A stretch of 64,000 nucleotides of DNA, from positions 5,538 through 69,537 of the forward strand of contig DATJQP010000056.1 of NCBI GenBank assembly GCA_035505655.1, in the 5' to 3' direction. The translations under genes were made by a program, and so were the position numbers. Below, one piece after another: positions 34,265 to 42,858 of this stretch. The notes beneath the pieces were generated by a model. The model was given only the letters and a program-made list of their open reading frames with translations, did not search any database and was not told the DNA's origin. Position 1 is the stretch's first letter. Each line of letters begins with the position of its first letter. The DNA is from JAGVPT01 sp035505655. Its GTDB lineage: Bacteria > Bacteroidota > Ignavibacteria > UBA10030 > UBA8401.

Positions 34265-35602
34265 ATGCTGAGTTCACAGGACGTTGTAGAGATCACGACA
34301 AGAAACACCTTTGGTACCTGGCGCTTCCAGAAGGGGTGGAAGCCGCTCCATATCGTTGATGCAGAGGGATGTTTCTTCACCGATGCGGCAGGCAAGAAAT
34401 ACCTTGACCTCTCCTCTCAGCTCATGTGCGTGACGCTCGGTCACAAGAACAAAGCGGTCATCTCGGCGATCGAAGAGCAGGCCCGGTCCCTTCCATACAT
34501 TGCCCCCGGTTTTGCCACGACTGCCCGCGCCGAGTTGAGCAAACTCCTTCTGGAAATCCTCCCTCAAGGTCTCGAGAAATTCTTTTTCACAACGTCAGGC
34601 ACTGAAGCCAACGAGGCGGCCTTCAAGATTGCCCGCATGTTCACGGGCAAGACAAAAATCATCGCCCGCTATCGCTCGTACCATGGATCCACGATGGGTT
34701 CGATCGCCGCCACGGGCGATCCGCGTCGCTGGGCGATGGAGCCGTCGGGAAAAATTCCGGGGGTGATTTTCGGCCCGGAGGTCCATTGCTATCGATGTCC
34801 GCTTCATCACGAGTATCCGGAGTGTGATATTGCCTGCGTCGACTATCTTGCACACATGATAGAGAACGAAAGCGACGTCGCCGCCGTGATCATCGAGCCG
34901 GTCGTCGGGACTAACGGCGTCATCGTTCCCCCGAAGGAGTACGTCCCCCGTCTCCGGAGGATCTGCGACGACCGAAACGTCCTCCTTATCGCCGACGAGG
35001 TCATGACGGGTTGGGGACGGACCGGCAAATGGTTCGCGATGGATCATTGGGGTGTGCGCCCCGATATCCTCACCACGGCGAAGGGTATCACGACCGCCTA
35101 TATCCCCCTCGGCCTCTGCGCGACAACTAGAAGGATCGCGGAATATTTCGACGATCACTACTTTTCACACGGACACACGTACGAGGCCCATCCCCTCACT
35201 CTTGCTCCGGCAATTGCCGCCATTGGAGAATTGAAGCGGCTCGACCTTGTGAGGCGCGCCTCCGAGGTCGGAGCGTACCTCGGGGAAAAGCTCCTTGCTC
35301 TCCAAGACCGGCACCCGTCGATTGGGGAAGTGCGTGGACTCGGCCTCTTCTGGGGCGTTGAACTCGTGAAGAACCGGACGACAAAAGCTCCGTTCAATTC
35401 ATATTCGGATAAGATCACCGGAGTGCCCCTCCTGGTCGACAAGGTGACCGCGGAAATGATGAAGAATGGGGTCTATCTCCAGTCATGGGTCAGCCATTTC
35501 GTTTTCGCGCCCCCGTTGATCATCGAGAAGGAAGAGATCGACAATGCGATAAAGGTCTTCGATCAGGCTCTTTGCCTGGCAGACGAATTGGTCGTGGCGT
35601 GA
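34265..35602 (+). CDS. Class III aminotransferase, probable beta-alanine transaminase
   Basis: A 445-residue PLP enzyme of the omega-amino acid group. Visible are SGTEANEAAFKIAR, YRSYHGSTMG, VIIEPVVGTNGVIVPP, Asp244 in LIADEVMTGWGRTG and the PLP Lys273 in TTAKGIT. Beside the pyrimidine genes the likely reaction is beta-alanine plus pyruvate or 2-oxoglutarate to malonate semialdehyde, which MmsA would then use. Taurine or other omega-amine substrates are possible. A Cys-rich segment (HCYRCPLHHEYPECDIAC, about 174-191) is notable. No clear Shine-Dalgarno precedes the ATG. Confidence 0.85.
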   Translation: MLSSQDVVEITTRNTFGTWRFQKGWKPLHIVDAEGCFFTDAAGKKYLDLSSQLMCVTLGHKNKAVISAIEEQARSLPYIAPGFATTARAELSKLLLEILPQGLEKFFFTTSGTEANEAAFKIARMFTGKTKIIARYRSYHGSTMGSIAATGDPRRWAMEPSGKIPGVIFGPEVHCYRCPLHHEYPECDIACVDYLAHMIENESDVAAVIIEPVVGTNGVIVPPKEYVPRLRRICDDRNVLLIADEVMTGWGRTGKWFAMDHWGVRPDILTTAKGITTAYIPLGLCATTRRIAEYFDDHYFSHGHTYEAHPLTLAPAIAAIGELKRLDLVRRASEVGAYLGEKLLALQDRHPSIGEVRGLGLFWGVELVKNRTTKAPFNSYSDKITGVPLLVDKVTAEMMKNGVYLQSWVSHFVFAPPLIIEKEEIDNAIKVFDQALCLADELVVA

Positions 35603-35668
35603 AGAAGATCCCTCCCGACTCTGTCTGAGATCGTGAATGTCCGAAGCGTTCCACATCCTGAGCGGTGA

Positions 35669-37036
35669 ATGAACAACGTCGCTCCAAAGCTTTCCGAGGA
35701 GCAGTACGAGCACAACTTCTTGGAACTCCATCCCCCGCTCAAGGCGAGCAGCGCCGCGGCGGAAGCAAACCGTTGCCTCTACTGTTTTGATTCGCCCTGT
35801 CAGAGGGCCTGCCCGACCCACATCGACATTTCCACCTTCATAAAGAAAATCGCCTCCGGCAACCTCAAAGGCTCAGCGCGCACCATCCTCTCTTCAAATT
35901 GGATCGCGCTGACCTGCGCAAAGGCATGCCCCGTCGACGAACTTTGCGAGGGAGCATGCGTCTACAACGAGCGCGGAGAGGATCCGATCCGCATCGGTCG
36001 CCTTCAACGCTACGTCATGGATTGGTACGTTGAGCGCGGAATGCCTCCCCTTTTCACTGCCGCCCCAAAAAACGGGAAGTCAGTCGGTATCATCGGTGCC
36101 GGCCCGTCTGGATTGGCCTGTGCAGCGGAACTTAGTCTGATGGGGTACGGAGTGACGGTCTATGAGGCAAAATCCGAACCGGGCGGGCTCGATACGTGGG
36201 GAATCGCTCCGTACAAGATGAACCGCGAAGACAGCCTCAACGAAGTGAAGATGGTGGAGCGCCTCGGTGCCGAAATCCGAACGGGAGTTCGCGTTGGCTC
36301 AGACATCTCCGTTTTAGAGCTCTCCCGCCGTCACGACGCGATCTTCGTAGGTGTCGGACTTAATGCCCCCGGACGACTTCATGTTCCCGGAGAAGAAATT
36401 CCCGGGGTGTTCGATGCCCTCTCCTTTATCGAGAAGGTTACGTCACGTCAGTGGGGTGCGGTCGACGTCGGCAGAAGGGTTGCCGTCATCGGAGCGGGAA
36501 ACACGGCAATCGATGCCGTCACTGAAGCGAGACGATTGGGCGCTGAAGAAGTGATGATCATTTACCGCCGGAGCAGAACGGAAATGTCGGCCTACGAATT
36601 TGAATTCGAACTCGCAAAGAGCGACGGTGTAGTATTCCATTTCCTCACCTCCCCCGTACGAATCATCGGGAGCAACCATGTCGAGGCGATCGAATGCATC
36701 CGGATGCGCCTCGGAGATCCCGATGCCGGAGGAAGAAGAAGCGTTGAACCCATTCCAAACTCCAATTTCCGTCTCCCGGTCGACATGGTGATCAAAGCGG
36801 TGGGCCAGAAGGCCGAAGAAAGCTTCCTCACCCAGATTCCGGGACTTCTCCTCGACGATGGGGTTGTTCGCACCGACCCCGACACGCTTCAGACAGCCAA
36901 CCCGAAGTTTTTTGCGGGGGGTGATTGCATCAATGGAGGGAAGGAAGTCGTCAACGCGGCGGCCGACGGCAAGAGAGCCGCGCACGGAATCGACGCATAT
37001 CTGTTCCCCGCCAGCCGGCCCCGGCCGACATTATGA
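35669..37036 (+). CDS. preT: Dihydropyrimidine dehydrogenase, NAD(P)H/FAD subunit PreT
   Basis: A 455-residue flavoprotein of the GltD family that passes electrons from NAD(P)H to PreA. The N-terminal Fe-S domain has CLYCFDSPCQRACPTHID and CAKACPVDELCEGAC, enough Cys for two 4Fe-4S clusters. The FAD fold is IIGAGPSGLACAAEL and the pyridine-nucleotide fold is VAVIGAGNTAIDAVTEA. Identity rests on the preA gene 21 bases downstream; alone it could be a glutamate synthase small subunit. Confidence 0.9.
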   Translation: MNNVAPKLSEEQYEHNFLELHPPLKASSAAAEANRCLYCFDSPCQRACPTHIDISTFIKKIASGNLKGSARTILSSNWIALTCAKACPVDELCEGACVYNERGEDPIRIGRLQRYVMDWYVERGMPPLFTAAPKNGKSVGIIGAGPSGLACAAELSLMGYGVTVYEAKSEPGGLDTWGIAPYKMNREDSLNEVKMVERLGAEIRTGVRVGSDISVLELSRRHDAIFVGVGLNAPGRLHVPGEEIPGVFDALSFIEKVTSRQWGAVDVGRRVAVIGAGNTAIDAVTEARRLGAEEVMIIYRRSRTEMSAYEFEFELAKSDGVVFHFLTSPVRIIGSNHVEAIECIRMRLGDPDAGGRRSVEPIPNSNFRLPVDMVIKAVGQKAEESFLTQIPGLLLDDGVVRTDPDTLQTANPKFFAGGDCINGGKEVVNAAADGKRAAHGIDAYLFPASRPRPTL

Positions 37037-37057
37037 GCTAACCTCTTGAGAGGATGT

Positions 37058-38368
37058 ATGGTTGACTTGAGTTCAGAGTGTGCCGGTATCAAATCCCCCA
37101 ACCCCTTCTGGCTTGCGTCGGCACCGCCGACCAATTCGGCGTACCAGGTGTGCAAAGCGTTCGAGGCGGGATGGGGAGGCGCCGTCTGGAAGACGATCGG
37201 TGAACCGGTCATGAATGTGGTCAACAGGTATGGTTCCATCGACTTCAATGGTCAGAAGATAGCCGGCCTGAACAACATCGAGCTCATTAGTGACCGCCCC
37301 GTGGAGGTCAACCTCAGGGAAATCGCCGAGACGAAGAAGCTGTGGCCGAACCGGGCCGTGATAGCGTCCCTCATGGTTGAGTCCAAGCGGGAGACATGGC
37401 ACGAAATCGTAAAGAGAACCATCGATACGGGCTGTGACGGGATCGAGCTCAATTATGGATGCCCTCATGGAATGAGCGAACGAGGAATGGGGGCGGCTGT
37501 GGGTCAGGTTCCTGAATATTGTTCCATGATCACCGGATGGGTCACCGAAGTATCGACGATCCCCGTCCTCGTGAAGCTCACGCCGAACATTTCGGACATC
37601 CGATTTCCCGGGCGCGCCGCAAAGAAAGGAGGAGCGAGCGGCATATCACTCATTAACACGCTCAACACCATCATGGGTATTGACCTCGACACGTTTGAGC
37701 TCAACCCATCGGTCGGCGGGAAAGGGGGACACGGCGGATATGCGGGGCCGGCCGTCAAACCGATTGCTCTCAACATGCTATCACAGATTGCATGCGACCC
37801 GGAGATCGCCCTTCCGATTTCCGGAATGGGAGGAATCTCGAATTGGCGGGATGCACTTGAATTCATTCTCCTCGGCGCCAGCACCGTGCAGGTGTGCACA
37901 GAGGTAATGCACCATGGTTTCCGGGTCGTTGAGGATATGATCGAAGGTCTGACGAACTGGATGGAGGGAAAGGGTTTCTCCTCCCTCGCCACCCTGAGAG
38001 GGAAGTCCCTCGAACGCATTTCCGATTTCGGTAACCTGAATCTTCTCTATAAAGCGGTTGCCCGGATCGATGAGGAACGGTGCATCCACTGCAATCTCTG
38101 CTACGTCGCGTGCAACGACAGTGCACACCAATGCATCGACCTGATCCCGATCGGAACGTCAACGCAACCGCGTGTCCGCGAGTCAGACTGCGTGGGATGC
38201 CGTCTCTGTTTCATCGTCTGCCCGGTCGATGGCTGTATCTCGATGATTCGCACCGATGAAGGAAAGGCTTCAGTGACCTGGAACGAACTGATGAAGCAGT
38301 TGCCCCAGCCCCTCACGTGGGAGGCGTTGAGACAATTCCAGCATGAACACGGTATTGATATTCACTGA
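37058..38368 (+). CDS. preA: Dihydropyrimidine dehydrogenase catalytic subunit PreA
   Basis: A 436-residue FMN enzyme that reduces uracil and thymine to the dihydro forms. The TIM barrel starts LSSECAGIKSPNPFWLASAP and has NYGCPHGMSERGMGAAVGQ; the C-terminal ferredoxin domain has CIHCNLCYVACND and CVGCRLCFIVCPVDGC, binding two 4Fe-4S clusters. In mammalian DPD the loop has a catalytic Cys (GMGLACGQ); here that position appears to be Val, as I recall for some bacterial PydA/PreA forms. The ATG at 37058 with GAGG just upstream is preferred to the TTG at 37046. Confidence 0.92.
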   Translation: MVDLSSECAGIKSPNPFWLASAPPTNSAYQVCKAFEAGWGGAVWKTIGEPVMNVVNRYGSIDFNGQKIAGLNNIELISDRPVEVNLREIAETKKLWPNRAVIASLMVESKRETWHEIVKRTIDTGCDGIELNYGCPHGMSERGMGAAVGQVPEYCSMITGWVTEVSTIPVLVKLTPNISDIRFPGRAAKKGGASGISLINTLNTIMGIDLDTFELNPSVGGKGGHGGYAGPAVKPIALNMLSQIACDPEIALPISGMGGISNWRDALEFILLGASTVQVCTEVMHHGFRVVEDMIEGLTNWMEGKGFSSLATLRGKSLERISDFGNLNLLYKAVARIDEERCIHCNLCYVACNDSAHQCIDLIPIGTSTQPRVRESDCVGCRLCFIVCPVDGCISMIRTDEGKASVTWNELMKQLPQPLTWEALRQFQHEHGIDIH

Positions 38369-38410
38369 AATCAACGTGTAACGATCCACAGCAAGGATCC
38401 CTCCCTCTCC

Positions 38411-38433
38411 CCCGTTCGCTAGAGAACGGGTTT
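38411..38433 (+). terminator. Possible terminator or attenuator after preA
   Basis: 7-bp stem CCCGTTC (38411-38417) with GAACGGG (38424-38430), 6-nt loop, then only three T. It lies between preA and the small membrane protein gene, so it may only reduce read-through. Confidence 0.45.
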
Positions 38434-38463
38434 ATCCGGTCACTTCTCCAATAAGGAGGCACA

Positions 38464-38886
38464 ATGAAAAGCGCTAGGTTCTGGATCGCTGTTGCGGTGA
38501 GCGGAGTGGTGATGAACGTCCTCGATTTTGTCGGCCAGGCGATGATCATGACGGACATGTATTATGCCAAGCACCCCGATGTGTTTCTCACAACGACGAA
38601 TCCCGCGTGGTACGTCTTGGTAGATTTTGTCACGGTCTTTGTCCTCGCATGGGTTTTCACCAAAGTCGCCAAAAGCTTCAGCGCCGGTTGGCGCGGTGGC
38701 GCCGCGTACGGACTCTACGCAGGAATCCTCGTGAATTTCCCGACGTGGATTATGACGCACCTGATGCTGAAGGGGTTTTCGTACAAGTTCGCATGGTTCT
38801 CGACGTTCTATGGAATCGTGTGGACCATCATCGCCGCAGCGGTCATTGCAGCAATTTATCCGAAAGAAGCTCCAACAGCAAAATAG
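38464..38886 (+). CDS. Unknown four-helix membrane protein in the pyrimidine locus
   Basis: A 140-residue protein with four predicted membrane helices (about 7-28, 48-66, 78-97 and 110-131) and a short loop YYAKHPDVFLTTTNPAWY. I do not recognise a named family. A strong AAGGAGG lies 6 bases before the ATG, so it is well translated. It sits between preA and the dihydropyrimidinase gene in the same orientation, 9 bases before another membrane protein. A link to pyrimidine uptake or sensing is only suggested by position. Confidence 0.65.
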   Translation: MKSARFWIAVAVSGVVMNVLDFVGQAMIMTDMYYAKHPDVFLTTTNPAWYVLVDFVTVFVLAWVFTKVAKSFSAGWRGGAAYGLYAGILVNFPTWIMTHLMLKGFSYKFAWFSTFYGIVWTIIAAAVIAAIYPKEAPTAK

Positions 38887-38895
38887 AGAATCGGA

Positions 38896-39576
38896 ATGGA
38901 CTGGCTTGCCGTCGCCGGGATCGTGTTTGGAATCCTTGCTTTGTGGTACGCTGCTCGAAGCGAGAGCGTTTCCATGCATCCATCGCAGAAAGGGATGTTT
39001 GTGGGGATCGGCTTCGCGTTGCTCGGGAGTTCTGCCTGGTTCACGTTTCAGAAAACCGTGCCGACGTTCAACGCAGAGAGCCTCTTCTCAGTCGGCATCC
39101 TCATCCTCTCGCTCCCCCTCCTGGGATTCGTTCTCACCTTTCCGGTCGTGCGCCGGCGATCGGGAGATCTCCTTCAGAGCTTTCCCCGGTCTCGCGTCCG
39201 CAAGTACTCGGGGCTTGTCACCGCTTCCCTCTTCCTCGTTCTCCTAGCCTTCAGGACGGCGCAGGAAGGGGTTAGGCGTGAGATGCTCCCTGAGATCATC
39301 TTCTATGCCGCGGTGACGCTCTATTTTGCTTCACCCGTCTTTGGGAGGATTGAAGTGCGCCGCGTCGGGATATTGGAGTCGTATGTGCTGTTCAGATGGC
39401 AGAACATTGCATCATATCGCTGGATCGGGCAGAGCGAAAATGACCTTACCCTGGGTCTGAAGAGGGGATGGAGAAAAATCGCAACGATAAGCTTTCGCCC
39501 CGAGGAGCGGGAGATTGTTGAACAATATCTTCATGAATATACACGGCTCGCCGAACCGAGAAAGGAAGGAAGCTGA
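38896..39576 (+). CDS. Unknown membrane protein with C-terminal soluble domain
   Basis: A 226-residue protein with about five hydrophobic segments in the first 155 residues and a soluble end (about 155-226) with GILESYVLFRWQNIASYRWI and ISFRPEEREIVEQYLHEY. That end resembles the small DUF5673-type domain found after paired membrane helices, but the match is from memory. It is 9 bases after the preceding membrane protein and 2 bases before hydA, so it is probably co-translated with the pathway. Confidence 0.6.
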   Translation: MDWLAVAGIVFGILALWYAARSESVSMHPSQKGMFVGIGFALLGSSAWFTFQKTVPTFNAESLFSVGILILSLPLLGFVLTFPVVRRRSGDLLQSFPRSRVRKYSGLVTASLFLVLLAFRTAQEGVRREMLPEIIFYAAVTLYFASPVFGRIEVRRVGILESYVLFRWQNIASYRWIGQSENDLTLGLKRGWRKIATISFRPEEREIVEQYLHEYTRLAEPRKEGS

Positions 39577-39578
39577 AG

Positions 39579-40964
39579 ATGTCAACTCTCATCAGAAAAG
39601 GACGGATCATCACTGCGGAGCAGGATTACGTCGCAGACATTTTCATTGACAAATCCAGGATCACGACGATCGGCGCCGACCTTGCGATGCCGGCTGATAC
39701 GACGATCAACGCCGAGGGGAAATACGTTATACCGGGCGGCATCGATGTTCACACTCACATGGACATGCCCTTCGGAGGTACGACCTCGAGCGACGATTTT
39801 GAGTCCGGAACCCGGGCCGCCGCGTTCGGCGGAACAACGATGATCGTCGATTTCGCGGTCCAGGCACGCGGCATGAAGATGCGCGAAGCCCTCGATACCT
39901 GGTGGCACAAAGGACAAAAAGCAACCATCGACTATAGCCTTCACATGATCATCACGGACCTCCCCGAAGCGCACATGGAGGACATGAACGAGATGGTCCG
40001 GGAAGGCGTTACGAGCTTCAAGCTCTTCATGGCATACCCCGCTTCTCTCATGGTCGACGATGCCACGATCTTCCGGGCGATGCGCAAGACTGCGGACAAC
40101 GGTGCGCTTGTCTGCATGCATGCAGAGAACGGGGGGGTGATCGACCTTCTTGTCCAGAAGGCCCTCGCCGAGGGGAAGACCGCCCCAATCTACCACGCCC
40201 TCACCCGTCCGACGACCGCCGAGGCCGAAGCTGTCAATAGATCGATTGCCCTCGCTCAGATGGCCGGCGCACCGGTGTATATCGTCCACCTCTCTTCCGC
40301 CGACGCCCTCGAGCGGGTGGCGGAGGCGAGGGAGAAAGGGGTTCACGTTTTTGCGGAGACGTGCCCGCAATATCTTCTCCTCTCGGTCGACGACCTTGAC
40401 AGACCGAATTTCGAGGGTGCCAAATATGTCTTCACGCCACCGCTGAGGGAAAAATGGCATCAGGAGAAGCTGTGGGAAGGATTGCGCAACAACACCCTGC
40501 AGATTGTCTCGACCGACCACTGTCCTTTTTGTTTCAAGGAGCAGAAAGAGATGGGGAGGGACAGCTTCGCGAAGATTCCGAACGGAGGCCCGGGGGTCGA
40601 AAACAGGCTCCAGCTCCTCCATCATCACGGCGTCAATGCAAAGCGACTTTCTTTGAACCGTTGGGTCGAGCTCGTCGCCACGACTCCGGCGAAGATGTTC
40701 GGGCTCTATCCCAGGAAAGGAACCATTGCAGTCGGATCGGATGCAGACCTCGTCGTGTGGGACCCAAACAAATCGCTGACCATCTCGGCGAAGACACATC
40801 ATATGAAGGTCGACTATTCGATGTTTGAAGGGTTCAGCGTCAAGGGAGACGCCGAGACAGTCCTTTCGCGAGGCGAGATCATCCTCGATAAGGGAAAGTG
40901 GCTTGGTAAGACCGGGCGCGGGACTTTCGTCAAAAGAGACACCTACGCGGGAGCATGGAAGTAG
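39579..40964 (+). CDS. hydA: Dihydropyrimidinase (D-hydantoinase)
   Basis: A 461-residue cyclic amidohydrolase that opens dihydrouracil to N-carbamoyl-beta-alanine. Binuclear metal ligands are in place: His58 and His60 (DVHTHMD), Lys148 for carbamylation (SFKLFMAYP), His181 (MHAENG), the His of YIVHLSS and the Asp of STDHCPF. The phenylhydantoinase/dihydropyrimidinase family is clear; context settles the physiological substrate. GGAAGGAAG precedes the ATG, 2 bases after the membrane protein gene. Confidence 0.93.
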   Translation: MSTLIRKGRIITAEQDYVADIFIDKSRITTIGADLAMPADTTINAEGKYVIPGGIDVHTHMDMPFGGTTSSDDFESGTRAAAFGGTTMIVDFAVQARGMKMREALDTWWHKGQKATIDYSLHMIITDLPEAHMEDMNEMVREGVTSFKLFMAYPASLMVDDATIFRAMRKTADNGALVCMHAENGGVIDLLVQKALAEGKTAPIYHALTRPTTAEAEAVNRSIALAQMAGAPVYIVHLSSADALERVAEAREKGVHVFAETCPQYLLLSVDDLDRPNFEGAKYVFTPPLREKWHQEKLWEGLRNNTLQIVSTDHCPFCFKEQKEMGRDSFAKIPNGGPGVENRLQLLHHHGVNAKRLSLNRWVELVATTPAKMFGLYPRKGTIAVGSDADLVVWDPNKSLTISAKTHHMKVDYSMFEGFSVKGDAETVLSRGEIILDKGKWLGKTGRGTFVKRDTYAGAWK

Positions 40965-41192
40965 CCCTTGCTTGAATAGCGATGTCATTGTGAGAATTGA
41001 AGACGGAACACCCCGTAGAGGTCGCAGTCCGGAGCGCGGGGATCCGAATTCGAAACTATCGCGATCGTCATAATAATCTTCATTGGCTGAGCGCGCTCTT
41101 GCCGGGGCGTGCCCTAGACTGACTGGGACCCGTTTGAGATTGACGTTCTGTCAGTCATCTCTCCTTCCACCTCACTCCATGGAAAGACCGCT

Positions 41193-42695
41193 ATGAGTAC
41201 GTCTGGCGCAGAGATCGTCGAAGTCAACTTGTCGCAGATCGAAACAAGTCCGCTCATCAACGAGGACATTGCTCCGACCCGGATCATCGACCGAAAATGG
41301 GGAACGTACGATATCGCGGCGCTCTGGATCTCCATGTCGGCGTGTATCCCTACCTACATGCTCGCATCGTCCCTTATTTCAGAGGGAATGAACTGGTACG
41401 AAGCTGTTCTCACGGTCTTCCTCGGGAACACGATCGTCCTCGTTCCGATGATCCTCAATGCACATGCCGGAACCAAGTATGGGATCCCATTTCCGGTCTA
41501 TTGCCGCGCAGCGTTCGGCGTGGGGGGGGCAAACATCCCCGCGATGCTTCGGGCACTTGTGGCATGCGGGTGGTTCGGCATTCAGAGCTGGATCGGAGGA
41601 TGGGCCATCTACAAGCTCATCACCATTTATATTCCTTCCTGGGATCGCCTGCCGACCTGGTTCGCAGGAATCAATGCTCCTCAGCTCGCCTGCTTCCTCT
41701 TCTTCTGGGGGATCAACATGCTCGTCATCTACCGCGGAATCGATTCGATCAGGTTTCTCCTCAACCTGAAGGCACCGCTCCTGATCGCTCTCGGACTTGC
41801 GCTTCTGGGATGGGCGTACAAGCAGGCGGGCGGTTTTGGGCCGATGTTGTCTCAGCCATCACAGTTCGTGCCGGGGGGCCCCAAGGAAGGACGTTTCTGG
41901 GAAGTATTCTTTCCATCGCTGACGGGAATGATCGGATTCTGGGCGACGCTGTCGCTCAATATCCCCGATTTCACCCGGTATTCACGCACGCAGCGCGACC
42001 AAGTTCTCGGCCAGGCGATCGGACTGCCGACGACAATGGCACTCTATTCATTCATCGGCGTCGCGGTGACGTCGGCGACGATTGTCATCTATGGAGGGTT
42101 CCCGATTTGGGATCCAGTCGTCCTTATCACAAGGTTTACGAATCCCCTCGTCCTGGCCGTCTCGCTTTTCGCGCTGTGTCTCGCAACTCTCGCCACGAAT
42201 CTCGCCGCCAATGTCGTGAGTCCCGCAAACGACTTCGCAAACCTGTCACCTTCCAGAATTTCGTTTCGCATGGGAGGACTCATTACCGGAGTCATCGGAA
42301 TTCTCATTCAGCCGTGGAAGCTGGTCGCCGACCCGAGCGGGTACATCTTCACCTGGCTCGTCGGCTACTCCGCCCTGCTAGGGCCAATCGGTGGGATCCT
42401 TATCGGGGACTACTATTTCGTCCGGAGAACAGTGCTGAAACCGGTGGACCTTTACAGCGTGAGAGGAGCTTACACCTACAGCGGCGGGTTCAACCCGAGG
42501 GCGATCGCGGCCCTGGTTTTGGGCGTCGCACCCGCAGTCCCAGGTTTTCTGGGAACGGTGGGTCTTCTGAGCCCGGAGAGCGTCGGCCCATTTCTTATGG
42601 CCCTTTACGGCTACGCCTGGTTTGTCGGATTCTTCGTGGCAATCGCCGTCTATCTTGCGCTAACGGTTCCCCGGAGCCGGAGTGCAAGTGCGTGA
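41193..42695 (+). CDS. NCS1 family nucleobase/hydantoin:cation symporter
   Basis: A 500-residue, 12-helix transporter of the nucleobase:cation symporter-1 family (DRKWGTYDIAALWISMSACI; NAHAGTKYGIPFPVYCRAAFG; LSLNIPDFTRYSR; NDFANLSP; GGILIGDYYFVRR). These match Mhp1/PucI/uracil permease signatures. At the end of the pyrimidine genes, uptake of uracil, thymine or dihydropyrimidines is the likely role; allantoin or hydantoin cannot be excluded. GGAAAG lies 8 bases before the ATG. The 228-base gap ahead shows no convincing promoter. Confidence 0.9.
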   Translation: MSTSGAEIVEVNLSQIETSPLINEDIAPTRIIDRKWGTYDIAALWISMSACIPTYMLASSLISEGMNWYEAVLTVFLGNTIVLVPMILNAHAGTKYGIPFPVYCRAAFGVGGANIPAMLRALVACGWFGIQSWIGGWAIYKLITIYIPSWDRLPTWFAGINAPQLACFLFFWGINMLVIYRGIDSIRFLLNLKAPLLIALGLALLGWAYKQAGGFGPMLSQPSQFVPGGPKEGRFWEVFFPSLTGMIGFWATLSLNIPDFTRYSRTQRDQVLGQAIGLPTTMALYSFIGVAVTSATIVIYGGFPIWDPVVLITRFTNPLVLAVSLFALCLATLATNLAANVVSPANDFANLSPSRISFRMGGLITGVIGILIQPWKLVADPSGYIFTWLVGYSALLGPIGGILIGDYYFVRRTVLKPVDLYSVRGAYTYSGGFNPRAIAALVLGVAPAVPGFLGTVGLLSPESVGPFLMALYGYAWFVGFFVAIAVYLALTVPRSRSASA

Positions 42696-42858
42696 ATCAG
42701 CTTAGAGAAAACCAGGCGAGAGACGAAGAAATCGTCGAGCCTATCCTCCCTCGTGCCGCTTCCAACAAATAATTTTATGCGCTGAAGTAACTGGCACAGG
42801 TGCAATTTGGTCCGGCACTGTGCGTGTTTGGATACAAGATCATTGAGGAGAAGGGGCT

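Noticed and set aside
39582..40988. A 468-codon open frame antisense to hydA
   Set aside because: Exactly opposite the dihydropyrimidinase gene, which has every metal ligand; the antisense product shows no motif.
40965..41192. Promoter or riboswitch ahead of the NCS1 permease
   Set aside because: Several TTG-type -35 boxes exist but none has a -10 at proper spacing, and no known riboswitch fold was recognised.
41297..42772. A 491-codon frame overlapping the NCS1 permease in another frame
   Set aside because: Composition is Arg/His/Pro-rich, with no membrane segments or motifs; the permease frame is convincing.
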